DNA of 18,784 nt from VAZQ01 sp036406655 (GTDB taxonomy: Bacteria > Pseudomonadota > Alphaproteobacteria > Rhizobiales > Xanthobacteraceae), in contig DASXAP010000001.1 of NCBI GenBank assembly GCA_036406655.1, positions 1 to 18,784 of the forward strand, read 5' to 3'. Under the pieces are notes generated by a model, which searched no databases, was not told the origin of the DNA, and worked only from the letters and a program-made list of their open reading frames with translations. The first letter of the stretch is position 1. The number at the start of each line of letters is the position of its first letter. Shown piece after piece: positions 9,468 through 16,889 of the stretch. Made by a program: the position numbers and the translations under genes.

Positions 9468-9761
9468 GTGGCCGGGCCCGCTCCGGAGATTCCCGCGCAG
9501 GCGCGTCCGCGGTTGCCGCGCGGGGTTCGTCTCTCTCAAAGCGATGCGCACGGCGGCTGGGTGCTGCTGGCACCCGAGCGGGTGTTCAAGGCCGACGCGA
9601 TTGCCGTCGAGATCATCAAGCGCTGCACCGGCGAGGCGAGCTTTGCGGATATCATCGATGACCTGACGCGGGTCTATTCCTCGGCGCCGCGCGAGCGGAT
9701 CGTCCTCGACGTGACCGCGCTGTTGCGCACGCTTGCCGACAAGCGCCTCCTCGAGCTTTGA
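9468..9761 (+). CDS. pqqD: PqqA-binding chaperone PqqD
   Basis: PqqD is the small RiPP recognition element that binds PqqA and delivers it to PqqE. The 97-residue product carries the family pattern RPRLPRGVRLSQSD ... GWVLLAPERVFKADAIAVEI and ends LADKRLLEL. It starts with GTG directly after the pqqC stop (9465-9467), so translation is probably coupled. It is not fused to PqqC, unlike in Methylobacterium-type organisms. The following gene pqqE is 157 nt away, an unusual break because PqqD and PqqE act as a pair. Confidence 0.93.
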   Translation: MAGPAPEIPAQARPRLPRGVRLSQSDAHGGWVLLAPERVFKADAIAVEIIKRCTGEASFADIIDDLTRVYSSAPRERIVLDVTALLRTLADKRLLEL

Positions 9762-9918
9762 TCATTGAACGCCGGCGGAGCGCGCATAGATGCAGCATGG
9801 CCGTGTTCCGGCCCTCCGATTCGCGCGAGATCGTCACCCCGGTCGGCGTGATGCTCCCGGCGCGGCGCCCAGGACGAATGACGAGAGCGACCGCATGTTC
9901 CGATCGGATCGAATCTAG
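9762..9918. other. pqqD-pqqE intergenic gap
   Basis: This 157-nt gap breaks an otherwise tight operon. It contains a weak promoter-like pair, TTGAAC (9765-9770) and TAGATG (9787-9792) with 16 nt between. It also has a 10-nt palindrome TCCGATCGGA (9899-9908) and a seven-codon frame MFRSDRI (9895-9918) whose TAG abuts the pqqE ATG. A longer frame starting at 9758 crosses into pqqE and does not look like a protein. Confidence 0.4.
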
Positions 9919-11004
9919 ATGCTGGCGCCGGTTTCCCCGCTTCCCAAGCCGCTCGGGCTTCTGGCCGAGCTGACCCATCGCTGCCCGCTCGGCTGCCCCT
10001 ACTGCTCGAATCCGGTTGCGCTCGATGCCAGGGAGGACGAGCTTGATGCCGCCACCTGGGCACGGGTGTTCGCGGAAGCGGCCGCGCTGGGCGTGCTGCA
10101 GGTGCATCTTTCGGGCGGCGAGCCGGCTGCCCGGCGCGACCTCGTCGAGATCACCAGCGCGGCGCGCGCCGCCGGGCTCTACTGCAACCTCATAACCTCG
10201 GCCGTCGGGCTGACCGAGAGGACATTGGGCTTGCTCGCCGAGGCCGGGCTCGATCACGTGCAGATTTCCATCCAGGACAGCGAGCCCGGCTCGGCGGATC
10301 ATATCGCCGGCTATCGCGGCGCCTTTGCACGCAAGCGCAGGCTTGCCGCCGAGGTCGTGCGGTTGAAGCTGCCGCTGACGGTCAATGCCGTGATGCATCG
10401 CCGCAACGTCGATCGCCTCGCCGAGATGGTCGACCTCGCGCTCGCGCTCGGTGCCAGCCGGGTCGAGATCGCGCATGTGCAGTATTACGGCTGGGCTCTG
10501 AAAAATCGCGCCGCGCTCATGCCAACCCGCGTGCAGGTCGAGCGCGCCGCCGCCCTGGTCGAGGAATTGCGCGCGCGCCATCAGGGCCGCATCGTGATCG
10601 ACGCCGTGGTTCCCGACTATCATGCCCGCTACCCCAAGCCTTGCCTCGGCGGCTGGGGCCGTCGCTCGCTGAACGTCACCCCCGCCGGCAAGGTGCTGCC
10701 CTGTCACGCCGCCGAGTCGATCCCCGGCCTCGAATTCTGGACCGTGCGCGATCATTCGCTGGCCGAGATCTGGGCGAGCTCGCCGGCGTTCAACGCGTTC
10801 CGCGGCACCGGCTGGATGAAGGAGCCGTGTGCGAGCTGCCCCCGCCGCGAGCAGGATTTCGGAGGCTGCCGCTGCCAGGCCTTCGCCCTGACCGGGGATG
10901 CGGCGGCAACCGATCCGGTCTGCCAGCTGTCGTCCGATCATGGGCTGGTTGCGGCATTGGCCGCAATGACCGAGGATGCGGCTTATACTTATCGGCATAT
11001 GTAG
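9919..11004 (+). CDS. pqqE: PqqA peptide cyclase PqqE (radical SAM)
   Basis: PqqE is the radical SAM enzyme that forms the carbon-carbon bond between the Glu and Tyr of PqqA. In the 361-residue product the SAM cluster motif CPLGCPYC places Cys22, Cys26 and Cys29, followed by the SAM-binding GGEP at 67-70 or nearby. The SPASM domain keeps its auxiliary-cluster cysteines: Cys242 (PCLGGWG), Cys262 (LPCH), Cys304 and Cys307 (CASC), Cys317 and Cys319 (GGCRC) and Cys335. An in-frame TAG directly ahead of the ATG fixes the upstream limit. The ribosome site is weak. No pqqF-type protease gene is in the window; the peptide must be cut by an enzyme encoded elsewhere. Confidence 0.95.
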   Translation: MLAPVSPLPKPLGLLAELTHRCPLGCPYCSNPVALDAREDELDAATWARVFAEAAALGVLQVHLSGGEPAARRDLVEITSAARAAGLYCNLITSAVGLTERTLGLLAEAGLDHVQISIQDSEPGSADHIAGYRGAFARKRRLAAEVVRLKLPLTVNAVMHRRNVDRLAEMVDLALALGASRVEIAHVQYYGWALKNRAALMPTRVQVERAAALVEELRARHQGRIVIDAVVPDYHARYPKPCLGGWGRRSLNVTPAGKVLPCHAAESIPGLEFWTVRDHSLAEIWASSPAFNAFRGTGWMKEPCASCPRREQDFGGCRCQAFALTGDAAATDPVCQLSSDHGLVAALAAMTEDAAYTYRHM

Positions 11005-11126
11005 CCGGTCCGCCGCGCGCTACCTGCAGTGATTCCCATTGCGCTCCGCCGGATCGTAAGAGACACTGATGCACAGCGAGGCCGTCGTCGTGTTGCGACG
11101 AGCGGCTTCCGAAGAGGGAGGACCAA

Positions 11127-12392
11127 ATGATCAGCTGCCTGACTACCGCGCGCGGCATTGCGCTTGCCGGCGCGTTCGGAGTGCTGACCACGGGAGCAGC
11201 GATTGCGCAGGCCCCACCCGGATTCAGCCAACTGGACAAATCCAATCCCGCCGCCAGCAAGCAGGACACCGGGCTCAAGCCTATTCCAACCCCGCCCACG
11301 GCAACGGCCGTCGAGAAGCTCCCCGTCGACAAGTTGAAGCTGCCGAACGGATTCAAGGCCGAGATGTGGTCGTCCGGTCACCCGGGCGGCCGCACCATGG
11401 TGATGGGCTCGAAGGGCACGATCTTCATGGGCACGCGCATCATCGGTCGCGTCTATGCCATCACCGAGAAGGACGGCAAGCGCGAGGTGAAGACGCTGCT
11501 GTCGGGCCTGACCCAGCCGAACGGGCTTGCGTTCAAAGACGGCTCGCTCTACGTGCTCGCGATCAACCGGGTGCTGCGATACGACAACATCGAGGACAAG
11601 CTGGACAATCCCGGCGAGCCGGTCGAGCTGACGGACAAGTTCGGCCTTCCCGACACGATCCACCATAACTGGAAGTACGCCGACTTCGGCCCGGACGGAA
11701 AGCTCTACATCCAGGTCGGCTCGAACTGCAACATCTGCGAGGTTAATCCCGGCGTCCATGGCCAGATCCGCCGCTACAACGCGGACGGCTCCGGCATGGA
11801 GATCGTCGCGCGCGGCATCCGCAACACCGTGGGCTTCGACTGGCACCCGGTCACCAAGGAGCTGTGGTTCACCGACAACGGCCGCGATTGGGCCGGCAAC
11901 GACGGCCCGCAGGACGAACTCAACCGCATTCCCAAGGACCAGCAAGGCGCCAATTTCGGCTTCCCCTACTGCCACGCCAACGGCATTCCCGATCCCGACG
12001 TCAGACGGCCCAATCCGTGCGCCGGCGTGATCATGCCCGCGGCGCTGACCGGCCCGCATGCGGCAGGCCTCGGCATCAAGTTCTACACCGGGAGCATGTT
12101 CCCGGCGAACTACAGGAACGTCGCCTTCATCGCCCGGCACGGGTCGTGGAACCGGGAGAAGAAGTTCGGCTACGACGTGATCGTCGCCCGCCCGCAGGCG
12201 AACGGCACCGCGAAGCTCGAGCCGTTCCTGACCGGGCTGCTCGATGAGTCCAAGAACGAGTTCTACGGCCGCCCCACCTACGTGCTGCCGATGCCGGACG
12301 GCTCGCTGCTCGTCTCGGACGAGACGAACGGCGCCATCTATCGTATCTCCTACGGGCAGAAGGTCGCCGGGACGCCGAACAGCAAGAGGTAA
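11127..12392 (+). CDS. Periplasmic PQQ-dependent sugar (L-sorbosone-type) dehydrogenase
   Basis: This 421-residue protein belongs to the soluble glucose/sorbosone dehydrogenase beta-propeller family, which uses PQQ and calcium to oxidise sugars or aldoses in the periplasm. A signal peptide is clear (hydrophobic segment ending GAAIAQA, cleavage near residue 29). PQQ-pocket marks include HHN at 179-181 and GIRNTVGFDWHP, with Arg232 and Asn233 matching the cofactor-binding Arg-Asn pair of the family, then LWFTDNGRDW at about 246-255. The start has an excellent ribosome site (GGGAGG 11116-11121, 5 nt spacing). It follows pqqE by 122 nt, and a two-haem cytochrome begins 1 nt after its stop, so it is very likely the client of the PQQ made here. 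The true substrate is unknown. Confidence 0.9.
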   Translation: MISCLTTARGIALAGAFGVLTTGAAIAQAPPGFSQLDKSNPAASKQDTGLKPIPTPPTATAVEKLPVDKLKLPNGFKAEMWSSGHPGGRTMVMGSKGTIFMGTRIIGRVYAITEKDGKREVKTLLSGLTQPNGLAFKDGSLYVLAINRVLRYDNIEDKLDNPGEPVELTDKFGLPDTIHHNWKYADFGPDGKLYIQVGSNCNICEVNPGVHGQIRRYNADGSGMEIVARGIRNTVGFDWHPVTKELWFTDNGRDWAGNDGPQDELNRIPKDQQGANFGFPYCHANGIPDPDVRRPNPCAGVIMPAALTGPHAAGLGIKFYTGSMFPANYRNVAFIARHGSWNREKKFGYDVIVARPQANGTAKLEPFLTGLLDESKNEFYGRPTYVLPMPDGSLLVSDETNGAIYRISYGQKVAGTPNSKR

Positions 12393-12393
12393 G

Positions 12394-12987
12394 GTGCAGC
12401 AGGACCTGACCAACTGGTGGCGGTCGCCGGCCCTCGGGCTGGCGGCCGCGCTAATGTCCGTGACCTGCGCGGTGGCGCAGAGCACGCCGCTCGCCGAGCG
12501 CATCGCGGCCTGCGGCGCCTGTCACGGCGACGACGGCAATTCGCGCATGGAGAACATTCCATCGCTCGCGGGACAGCCGGAATTCTTCCTGTTGAACCAG
12601 CTGATCCTTATGCGCGAAGGGGTGCGCCGGATCGAGGTGATGCCCCCTTTCGTGAAGGACTTGACCGACGCCGACGCGGAGGCCCTGGCGAAGCATTTCA
12701 GCAAGCTTACGCCGCGAGCCAGCCCGGAGCCGACCGATCCAACGCTGGTCAAGCGTGGGGCGGAAATCGCCGACCAGCGGCTGTGCCGCTCGTGTCATCT
12801 GCCGACATTGGCCGGGCAGGATCAGATGCCGCGGCTCGCGAAGCAGCGTATCGATTATCTCATTCTCACCATGAAATCGTATCGCGACAGCCCGCGTCCG
12901 GGCGCCGACACCGCGATGAGCGCGGGAGTGGCCGGGCTGAGCGATACCGACATCGCAGCACTCGCCCATTACGCGGCATCGCGATAA
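12394..12987 (+). CDS. Exported two-haem c-type cytochrome (c4-like)
   Basis: This is a 197-residue periplasmic electron carrier with two haem-binding motifs, CGACH (residues 40-44) and CRSCH (131-135). Likely axial methionines are Met83 (VMPPF) and Met175 (TAMSAGV), and the paired-domain layout resembles cytochrome c4. A signal peptide ends at AVAQS (about residue 30). The start is the GTG at 12394, 1 nt after the dehydrogenase stop and with AGAGG at 12385-12389; upstream frame extension to 12244 is discarded because it runs through the dehydrogenase gene. It probably takes electrons from the upstream PQQ enzyme and passes them to an oxidase. Its stop is 4 nt from that of the convergent permease gene. 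Confidence 0.92.
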   Translation: MQQDLTNWWRSPALGLAAALMSVTCAVAQSTPLAERIAACGACHGDDGNSRMENIPSLAGQPEFFLLNQLILMREGVRRIEVMPPFVKDLTDADAEALAKHFSKLTPRASPEPTDPTLVKRGAEIADQRLCRSCHLPTLAGQDQMPRLAKQRIDYLILTMKSYRDSPRPGADTAMSAGVAGLSDTDIAALAHYAASR

Positions 12988-12991
12988 TGCC

Positions 12992-13789
12992 TTACGGCCT
13001 CCGCACGTCGACGCCGCCGAGCCGGCTGATCAGCGTATTGGCCCCGATTGCGATCACGAACAGGATGATCAGCAGCGCATACATCAGCGGCATGTTGAAG
13101 ACGCTGTAGGCCTGGATGACCAGGTAGCCGATGCCGCGGTTCGACATCTTGGTCTCGGCCAGCAGCGTTCCGATCAGGGCAACACCCAATCCCAGGCGCA
13201 TGCCGTTGATGACCGGGTGACGCATTGCCGGCAGGTAGATCTTCGTCACCATCTGCCAGGTGTTGGCGCGAAAGCTCCTGCCGACGCGGATCAGCACCTT
13301 GTCGATCTCGCGCATGCCCCCGGCGACGTTCAGCGCCACCGGGAAGAAGCAGGAGATCGCCCCCATGGCGATCTTCGAGCCCGGCCCGACACCGAACCAC
13401 ATGATCATGATCGGGAAGAAGATGATCTTCGGGCACGGCCCGAGGTAGTAGAGATAGGCCTCGTAGGCGCGCGACAGGAAGGCGCTGCCGCCGAGCGCGA
13501 TCCCCACCACGAGGCCGCTCAGCGAGCCGATCACCATGGCGACGCCGATCTCGTAGAACGTCGTGGAGAGATGGCCGTAGAAGGCCGGATCGGCGAGCGT
13601 CGCATAGAGCTGCCTGGCGATCGCGAACAGCGATGGGACGACGTCGCGGTAGAGCAGGCCGGAGGCGGCGAGCGCCTCCCAGCCGAGGAGCCCGGCCAGC
13701 ACGATGAGGAGGCGCAGCGCCGCGACCGGGCGCAGCCGAGGCCGGAGCCCGCCTGCGTCCGGCAGTCTCAGTCGACCGGTCTCAGCCAT
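12992..13789 (-). CDS. ABC transporter permease, SsuC/TauC-like
   Basis: This 265-residue inner-membrane permease has about six hydrophobic segments. It carries the EAA-type loop GMREIDKVLIRVGRSFRANT, then KIYLPAMRHPVINGMRLGLG, typical of the nitrate/sulfonate/taurine uptake family (BPD_transp_1). It is the last gene of the - strand operon and its start overlaps the end of the preceding permease gene by 22 nt. The partner ATPase and second permease lie just upstream. The substrate is not readable from sequence. No substrate-binding protein gene is found next to it. Confidence 0.92.
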   Translation of the reverse strand: MAETGRLRLPDAGGLRPRLRPVAALRLLIVLAGLLGWEALAASGLLYRDVVPSLFAIARQLYATLADPAFYGHLSTTFYEIGVAMVIGSLSGLVVGIALGGSAFLSRAYEAYLYYLGPCPKIIFFPIMIMWFGVGPGSKIAMGAISCFFPVALNVAGGMREIDKVLIRVGRSFRANTWQMVTKIYLPAMRHPVINGMRLGLGVALIGTLLAETKMSNRGIGYLVIQAYSVFNMPLMYALLIILFVIAIGANTLISRLGGVDVRRP

Positions 13790-14766
13790 CGTTCCAGCCT
13801 CTCCATCAGGATGAACACACAGACGCTGACCAGGATGACGAAGCAGATCGCGGCATAGGTTCCCGGCAGATCGTACCGCTCGGCGAGCTCGTTGATAAGC
13901 TGCCCCAACCCGCCGAAATTGATCAGGAACTCGATCCCGACGATGTTGATCAGCGAGAAGATGATCCCGAGCCGAAGCCCGACGAAGATGGTCGGCAGCG
14001 CTGCCGGAAACAGAATCTTCCAGAACTGCTGCGAAGCCGTGAGATTGAAGCTCCGGCCCACGTCGATCAGCACCCGCCGCGTGGCGGTGAGCCCCTCGAG
14101 CGTCTTGAGGATGATGGGCGCGAGCCCGGCGGTGAAGCCCATCATCACGATGGTGAGCGCGCTCCGCCCGAAGATCACGAGATAAAGCGGGTAGATCAGC
14201 ACCAGCGGCGCAGCCGCCACCGCGGCCACCCAGGTCTCGGTTGCCAGCCGCAACAGGCGCCAGCGGTAGAGCAGAGCTCCGCCCGCCACCCCCGCGAGCG
14301 TCACCATGATGCTCGCCGCGAATGCCTCGGCGGCGGTCAGCAAGAAGCGCGACAGCACGTCCTCCTCGATCACCACGCGCGGGAACGCGCCGACGACATC
14401 GGTCGGGAACGGCACGATGAAGCGGTTGATGCAGCCGCGCTGGATCAGGGCCTCGACGATGATGAAGAAGCCGACGAAGGACCCCGCGCCCAGCGTGTAG
14501 GCGACCCAGCGCGGCGAGCGCGTCCGCGACAGCAGCATCGCCACCGACGCGGCGAGCAGCGCCAGCGCTCCCGCGGCGACGAGCGCGGTCGCAACGGTGA
14601 GATAGCTGCCGGCGTCGAACCTGCAGACAGGCGAGGTCATGCCCAGCAGGCTGTCAATCAGATCCTTGCGGACGAGGATGGCTGCAAGGAGCCCGAGCGC
14701 CAGCAGCGCCACCGCGGCCAGCGCGCGAGGCGAAATCGGTTGTCGAGCGAGCTGCGCCGCGCTCAT
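13768..14766 (-). CDS. ABC transporter permease with extended N-terminus
   Basis: This is the second permease of the importer, 332 residues against the usual 250-280. The C-terminal part is a normal SsuC/TauC-like domain with the EAA loop LEGLTATRRVLIDVGRSFNL, then KILFPAALPTIFVGLRLG. The N-terminal 110 residues or so add roughly three hydrophobic segments (AALAAVALLALGLLAAIL; about residues 55-80; about 88-106) linked by a Cys-containing loop. Its ATG overlaps the ATPase stop by 4 nt (ATGA), so the two are translationally coupled. With two different permeases the importer is probably a heterodimer. Confidence 0.9.
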   Translation of the reverse strand: MSAAQLARQPISPRALAAVALLALGLLAAILVRKDLIDSLLGMTSPVCRFDAGSYLTVATALVAAGALALLAASVAMLLSRTRSPRWVAYTLGAGSFVGFFIIVEALIQRGCINRFIVPFPTDVVGAFPRVVIEEDVLSRFLLTAAEAFAASIMVTLAGVAGGALLYRWRLLRLATETWVAAVAAAPLVLIYPLYLVIFGRSALTIVMMGFTAGLAPIILKTLEGLTATRRVLIDVGRSFNLTASQQFWKILFPAALPTIFVGLRLGIIFSLINIVGIEFLINFGGLGQLINELAERYDLPGTYAAICFVILVSVCVFILMERLERWLRPVD

Positions 14767-15635
14767 GGGGTGCCGGCCTCGCGGAGCCTCTGGCTCTCAT
14801 CGTCGCGCAAGCCCTTGGTCGCCTCCTCGCGCAGGTCGTTCCAGATCTGCGCCACGTGACGCCCGAAGGCTTCGCTGGAGACGATCTCCGAGGTGCGCGG
14901 CCGCGGCAGCTTGATGTCGACGATCCGCTTCACCCTGCCGGGCCGATAGGTCATCACGAGGATCCGGTCGGAGAGCTGCACCGCTTCGGTGATGTTGTGG
15001 GTGATCAGCAGCGACGTCTGCCTGAGCTCCTGCTGGATCTGCAGCACCTTGTCGCCGAGCAGAAGCCTGGTCTGCTCATCGAGCGCGGCGAACGGCTCGT
15101 CCATGAGCAGGATCTTCGGCTGCGCCGCAAGCGTGCGCGCCATCGATACCCGCTGCCGCATCCCGCCGGAGAGCTCGGCCGGATAGCGCCGGGCGAAGCC
15201 GTCGAGCCCGACGAGCCTGACGAAGTGGCGCGCGCGCTCGTAGCGCTCGGCCCTGGCCATCCCGGCGATCTCGAGCGGAAACGCGACGTTGTCGAGGACA
15301 TTGCGCCAGGGGAAGGTCGACTCCTCCTGGAAGATCATGCCGATGGCGGGATGCGGTCCGCGCACCCGGTCCCCGGCCACCGTGACCGTGCCGGCATCGG
15401 CATCGAGCAGTCCGCCGATCATGTTGAACAAGGTCGACTTGCCGCAGCCGGACGGACCGATCACGCCGAGAAACTCCCCGGGTGAGACGTCGAGCGAAAC
15501 CCGATCGACCGCGAGGACGGTGCCGTCCGGCGTCTCGAACCGCTTGACTATGTCCTCGACCACGAGGATGGCCTTGCCGGGCGCGAAAGCCCGTGCCGGC
15601 GCATCCAGACGGTCGATCGGCGCCGATACCGCCAT
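14763..15635 (-). CDS. ABC transporter ATP-binding protein, SsuB/TauB-like
   Basis: This 290-residue ATPase energises the two permeases downstream. The Walker A GPSGCGKST is at residues 60-68, the Q-loop glutamine at 103 (FQEES), the signature LSGGMRQR at 155-162, Walker B ILLMDEP with the catalytic Glu180, and the switch histidine at 213 (ITHNITEA). The start is the ATG at 15633-15635, 5 nt downstream of the aldolase-family stop. A longer open frame reaching 16172 is antisense-like garbage through the preceding gene. The FQEE.TFPW and THNI.EA wording is the usual form for nitrate/sulfonate/taurine-type importers. Confidence 0.94.
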   Translation of the reverse strand: MAVSAPIDRLDAPARAFAPGKAILVVEDIVKRFETPDGTVLAVDRVSLDVSPGEFLGVIGPSGCGKSTLFNMIGGLLDADAGTVTVAGDRVRGPHPAIGMIFQEESTFPWRNVLDNVAFPLEIAGMARAERYERARHFVRLVGLDGFARRYPAELSGGMRQRVSMARTLAAQPKILLMDEPFAALDEQTRLLLGDKVLQIQQELRQTSLLITHNITEAVQLSDRILVMTYRPGRVKRIVDIKLPRPRTSEIVSSEAFGRHVAQIWNDLREEATKGLRDDESQRLREAGTP

Positions 15636-15640
15636 CAGCG

Positions 15641-16378
15641 TCAGCTCGGCTCGGGTCGGAACGGGCGGCCGGCGCGATGGCACCAATTCTCCCAGGCGCG
15701 ATTGATGCCGTAGGAGCCGGTGCGGGCCGCGACCTTGTCGACCTCGCCCGCGCTCAGGAACCTGACCTCGCCGGTGCGGGCGCACATGTCCATGGCCTGC
15801 TTCTGCAGCCGGGCATTCACCTCGAGGTAGACTGCGATGTAGACCGCGTGGCGGATGTTCCGGCCGGCGACGGTCGCGCCATGCCCGCGCATCAGCGCGG
15901 TTCCGCCTGCCCCGATCAGCTTGGCGAGGTCGCGACCCATCTCCATGCTCTCGACCAGCAGCGCGGTATCGCCGAAACGATCGTGCGAATCCCAGACCGG
16001 CACCTCGTGCCCGATCGAAGCCCCCATGTGGAAGATCGGCTTGATCCTCTTGCCGGTCACCCCGAAGGGAATGACGCTTTCGCTGTGGTTGTGCACCACG
16101 GACATCACGTCGGGGCGCGCCTCGTAGAGCGCGCCATGGATGAACCGCTCCAGATACGGCGCGCGGCCGCATGCATCGATCGGCGCGCCGTCGAGCGTGA
16201 ACTCCATGATGTCCTCGCTCTCGATGCAGTCCGGCGCGCGCGATCGCGACAGCAGATAGCGCTGCGGATTGTCCGGATGCCGCACGCTGACGTGGCCGAA
16301 GGAGTCCACCACGCCTTCGCGCGCGAGAATGCGGTTTGCGGTCACGAGCTCCTCGATGAGGTCGTCGAGACGGGACAT
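15641..16378 (-). CDS. Class II aldolase/adducin-family protein (possible decarboxylase or aldolase)
   Basis: This 245-residue protein has the zinc site of the fuculose-aldolase fold: His96 and His98 in VVHNHSE, His166 in MRGHGATV, and Glu77 (LERFIHG) at the place of the catalytic acid of FucA. The early FGHVSVRHP motif is also typical. The family contains sugar-phosphate aldolases and epimerases, and also, to my knowledge, 3,4-dihydroxyphthalate decarboxylase. Sitting directly after ring-hydroxylating oxygenase subunits, a role in decarboxylating or cleaving an oxidised aromatic product is the best guess. The start at 16376-16378 follows the beta-subunit stop by 10 nt; the ribosome site is weak, suggesting coupling. 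Confidence 0.88.
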   Translation of the reverse strand: MSRLDDLIEELVTANRILAREGVVDSFGHVSVRHPDNPQRYLLSRSRAPDCIESEDIMEFTLDGAPIDACGRAPYLERFIHGALYEARPDVMSVVHNHSESVIPFGVTGKRIKPIFHMGASIGHEVPVWDSHDRFGDTALLVESMEMGRDLAKLIGAGGTALMRGHGATVAGRNIRHAVYIAVYLEVNARLQKQAMDMCARTGEVRFLSAGEVDKVAARTGSYGINRAWENWCHRAGRPFRPEPS

Positions 16379-16388
16379 CGGCTCGCCG

Positions 16389-16889
16389 TCACAGGATGAA
16401 GCTGACCGAGCCGAGCGCCCCGAGCTCGTGCGCGTCGATGAGGACACGGCGCTCCTTGATCCGGAAGCTCTGGCCGGCGCGCGTGAGCACGTAGCGATAG
16501 GCGCCGACATATTCCCGGATTCGCTCGTAGCGCCGGAAACGGTAGCATACGAAATTGGCGGCGACGGTGACGAGATCGCCGTCGACGGCGATGATCCGCA
16601 CGTTCGAGATCATGCGCCTGGTGCGCGACTTGGGATGCTCGGCGTGGCAATTGGGATCGAGGACACGGATGATCCTTTGCCGGATGCGCTCGCGATCATC
16701 CGCCACCAGAAACAGCGTGTTTCGATGGTCCCCGTCCGGCTGGTCGTTCGGGGGCACGTAATAGACGGCATCCTCGGTGAGCAGCGCCTCCCACTCCTCG
16801 AGCTTCCATTCATCGAGCAACGCCGCCTCGCGATAGAAGAAGTCCTCCACCTCGGCACGGGTGACCACTGCCGGAGCCTGCACCGTCAT
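16389..16889 (-). CDS. Ring-hydroxylating dioxygenase beta subunit
   Basis: This 166-residue small subunit of an aromatic-ring-hydroxylating oxygenase has the cone-shaped SnoaL/NTF2-like fold. Marks are the N-terminal EVEDFFYREAALLDEWKLEE, then LLTEDAVYYVPP, and the conserved HPKSRTRRMISNVRI. It has no catalytic metal site of its own and supports the alpha subunit in an alpha3beta3 enzyme. Its ATG overlaps the alpha stop by 4 nt (ATGA), so equal expression is expected. The length is normal and nothing appears damaged. Confidence 0.92.
   Translation of the reverse strand: MTVQAPAVVTRAEVEDFFYREAALLDEWKLEEWEALLTEDAVYYVPPNDQPDGDHRNTLFLVADDRERIRQRIIRVLDPNCHAEHPKSRTRRMISNVRIIAVDGDLVTVAANFVCYRFRRYERIREYVGAYRYVLTRAGQSFRIKERRVLIDAHELGALGSVSFIL

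Noticed and set aside
9758..9973. 71-codon frame bridging the pqqD-pqqE gap
   Set aside because: It overlaps the pqqE start out of frame, is Arg/Ser/Pro-rich, and matches nothing I know.
9652..10998. 448-codon frame on the - strand opposite pqqE
   Set aside because: pqqE is certain from its iron-sulfur cysteine motifs; the antisense translation has no family features.
10989..12503. 504-codon frame on the - strand opposite the PQQ dehydrogenase
   Set aside because: It lies wholly antisense to a gene with clear family motifs and a strong ribosome site. Its translation is rich in Arg, Ala, Val and Asp without recognisable domains, as expected from high-GC third positions.
15636..16172. N-terminal extension of the ABC ATPase frame by 179 residues
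   Set aside because: The extension overlaps the class II aldolase gene in another frame and reads as Arg-rich noise; the ATG at 15633-15635 gives a normal ATPase.
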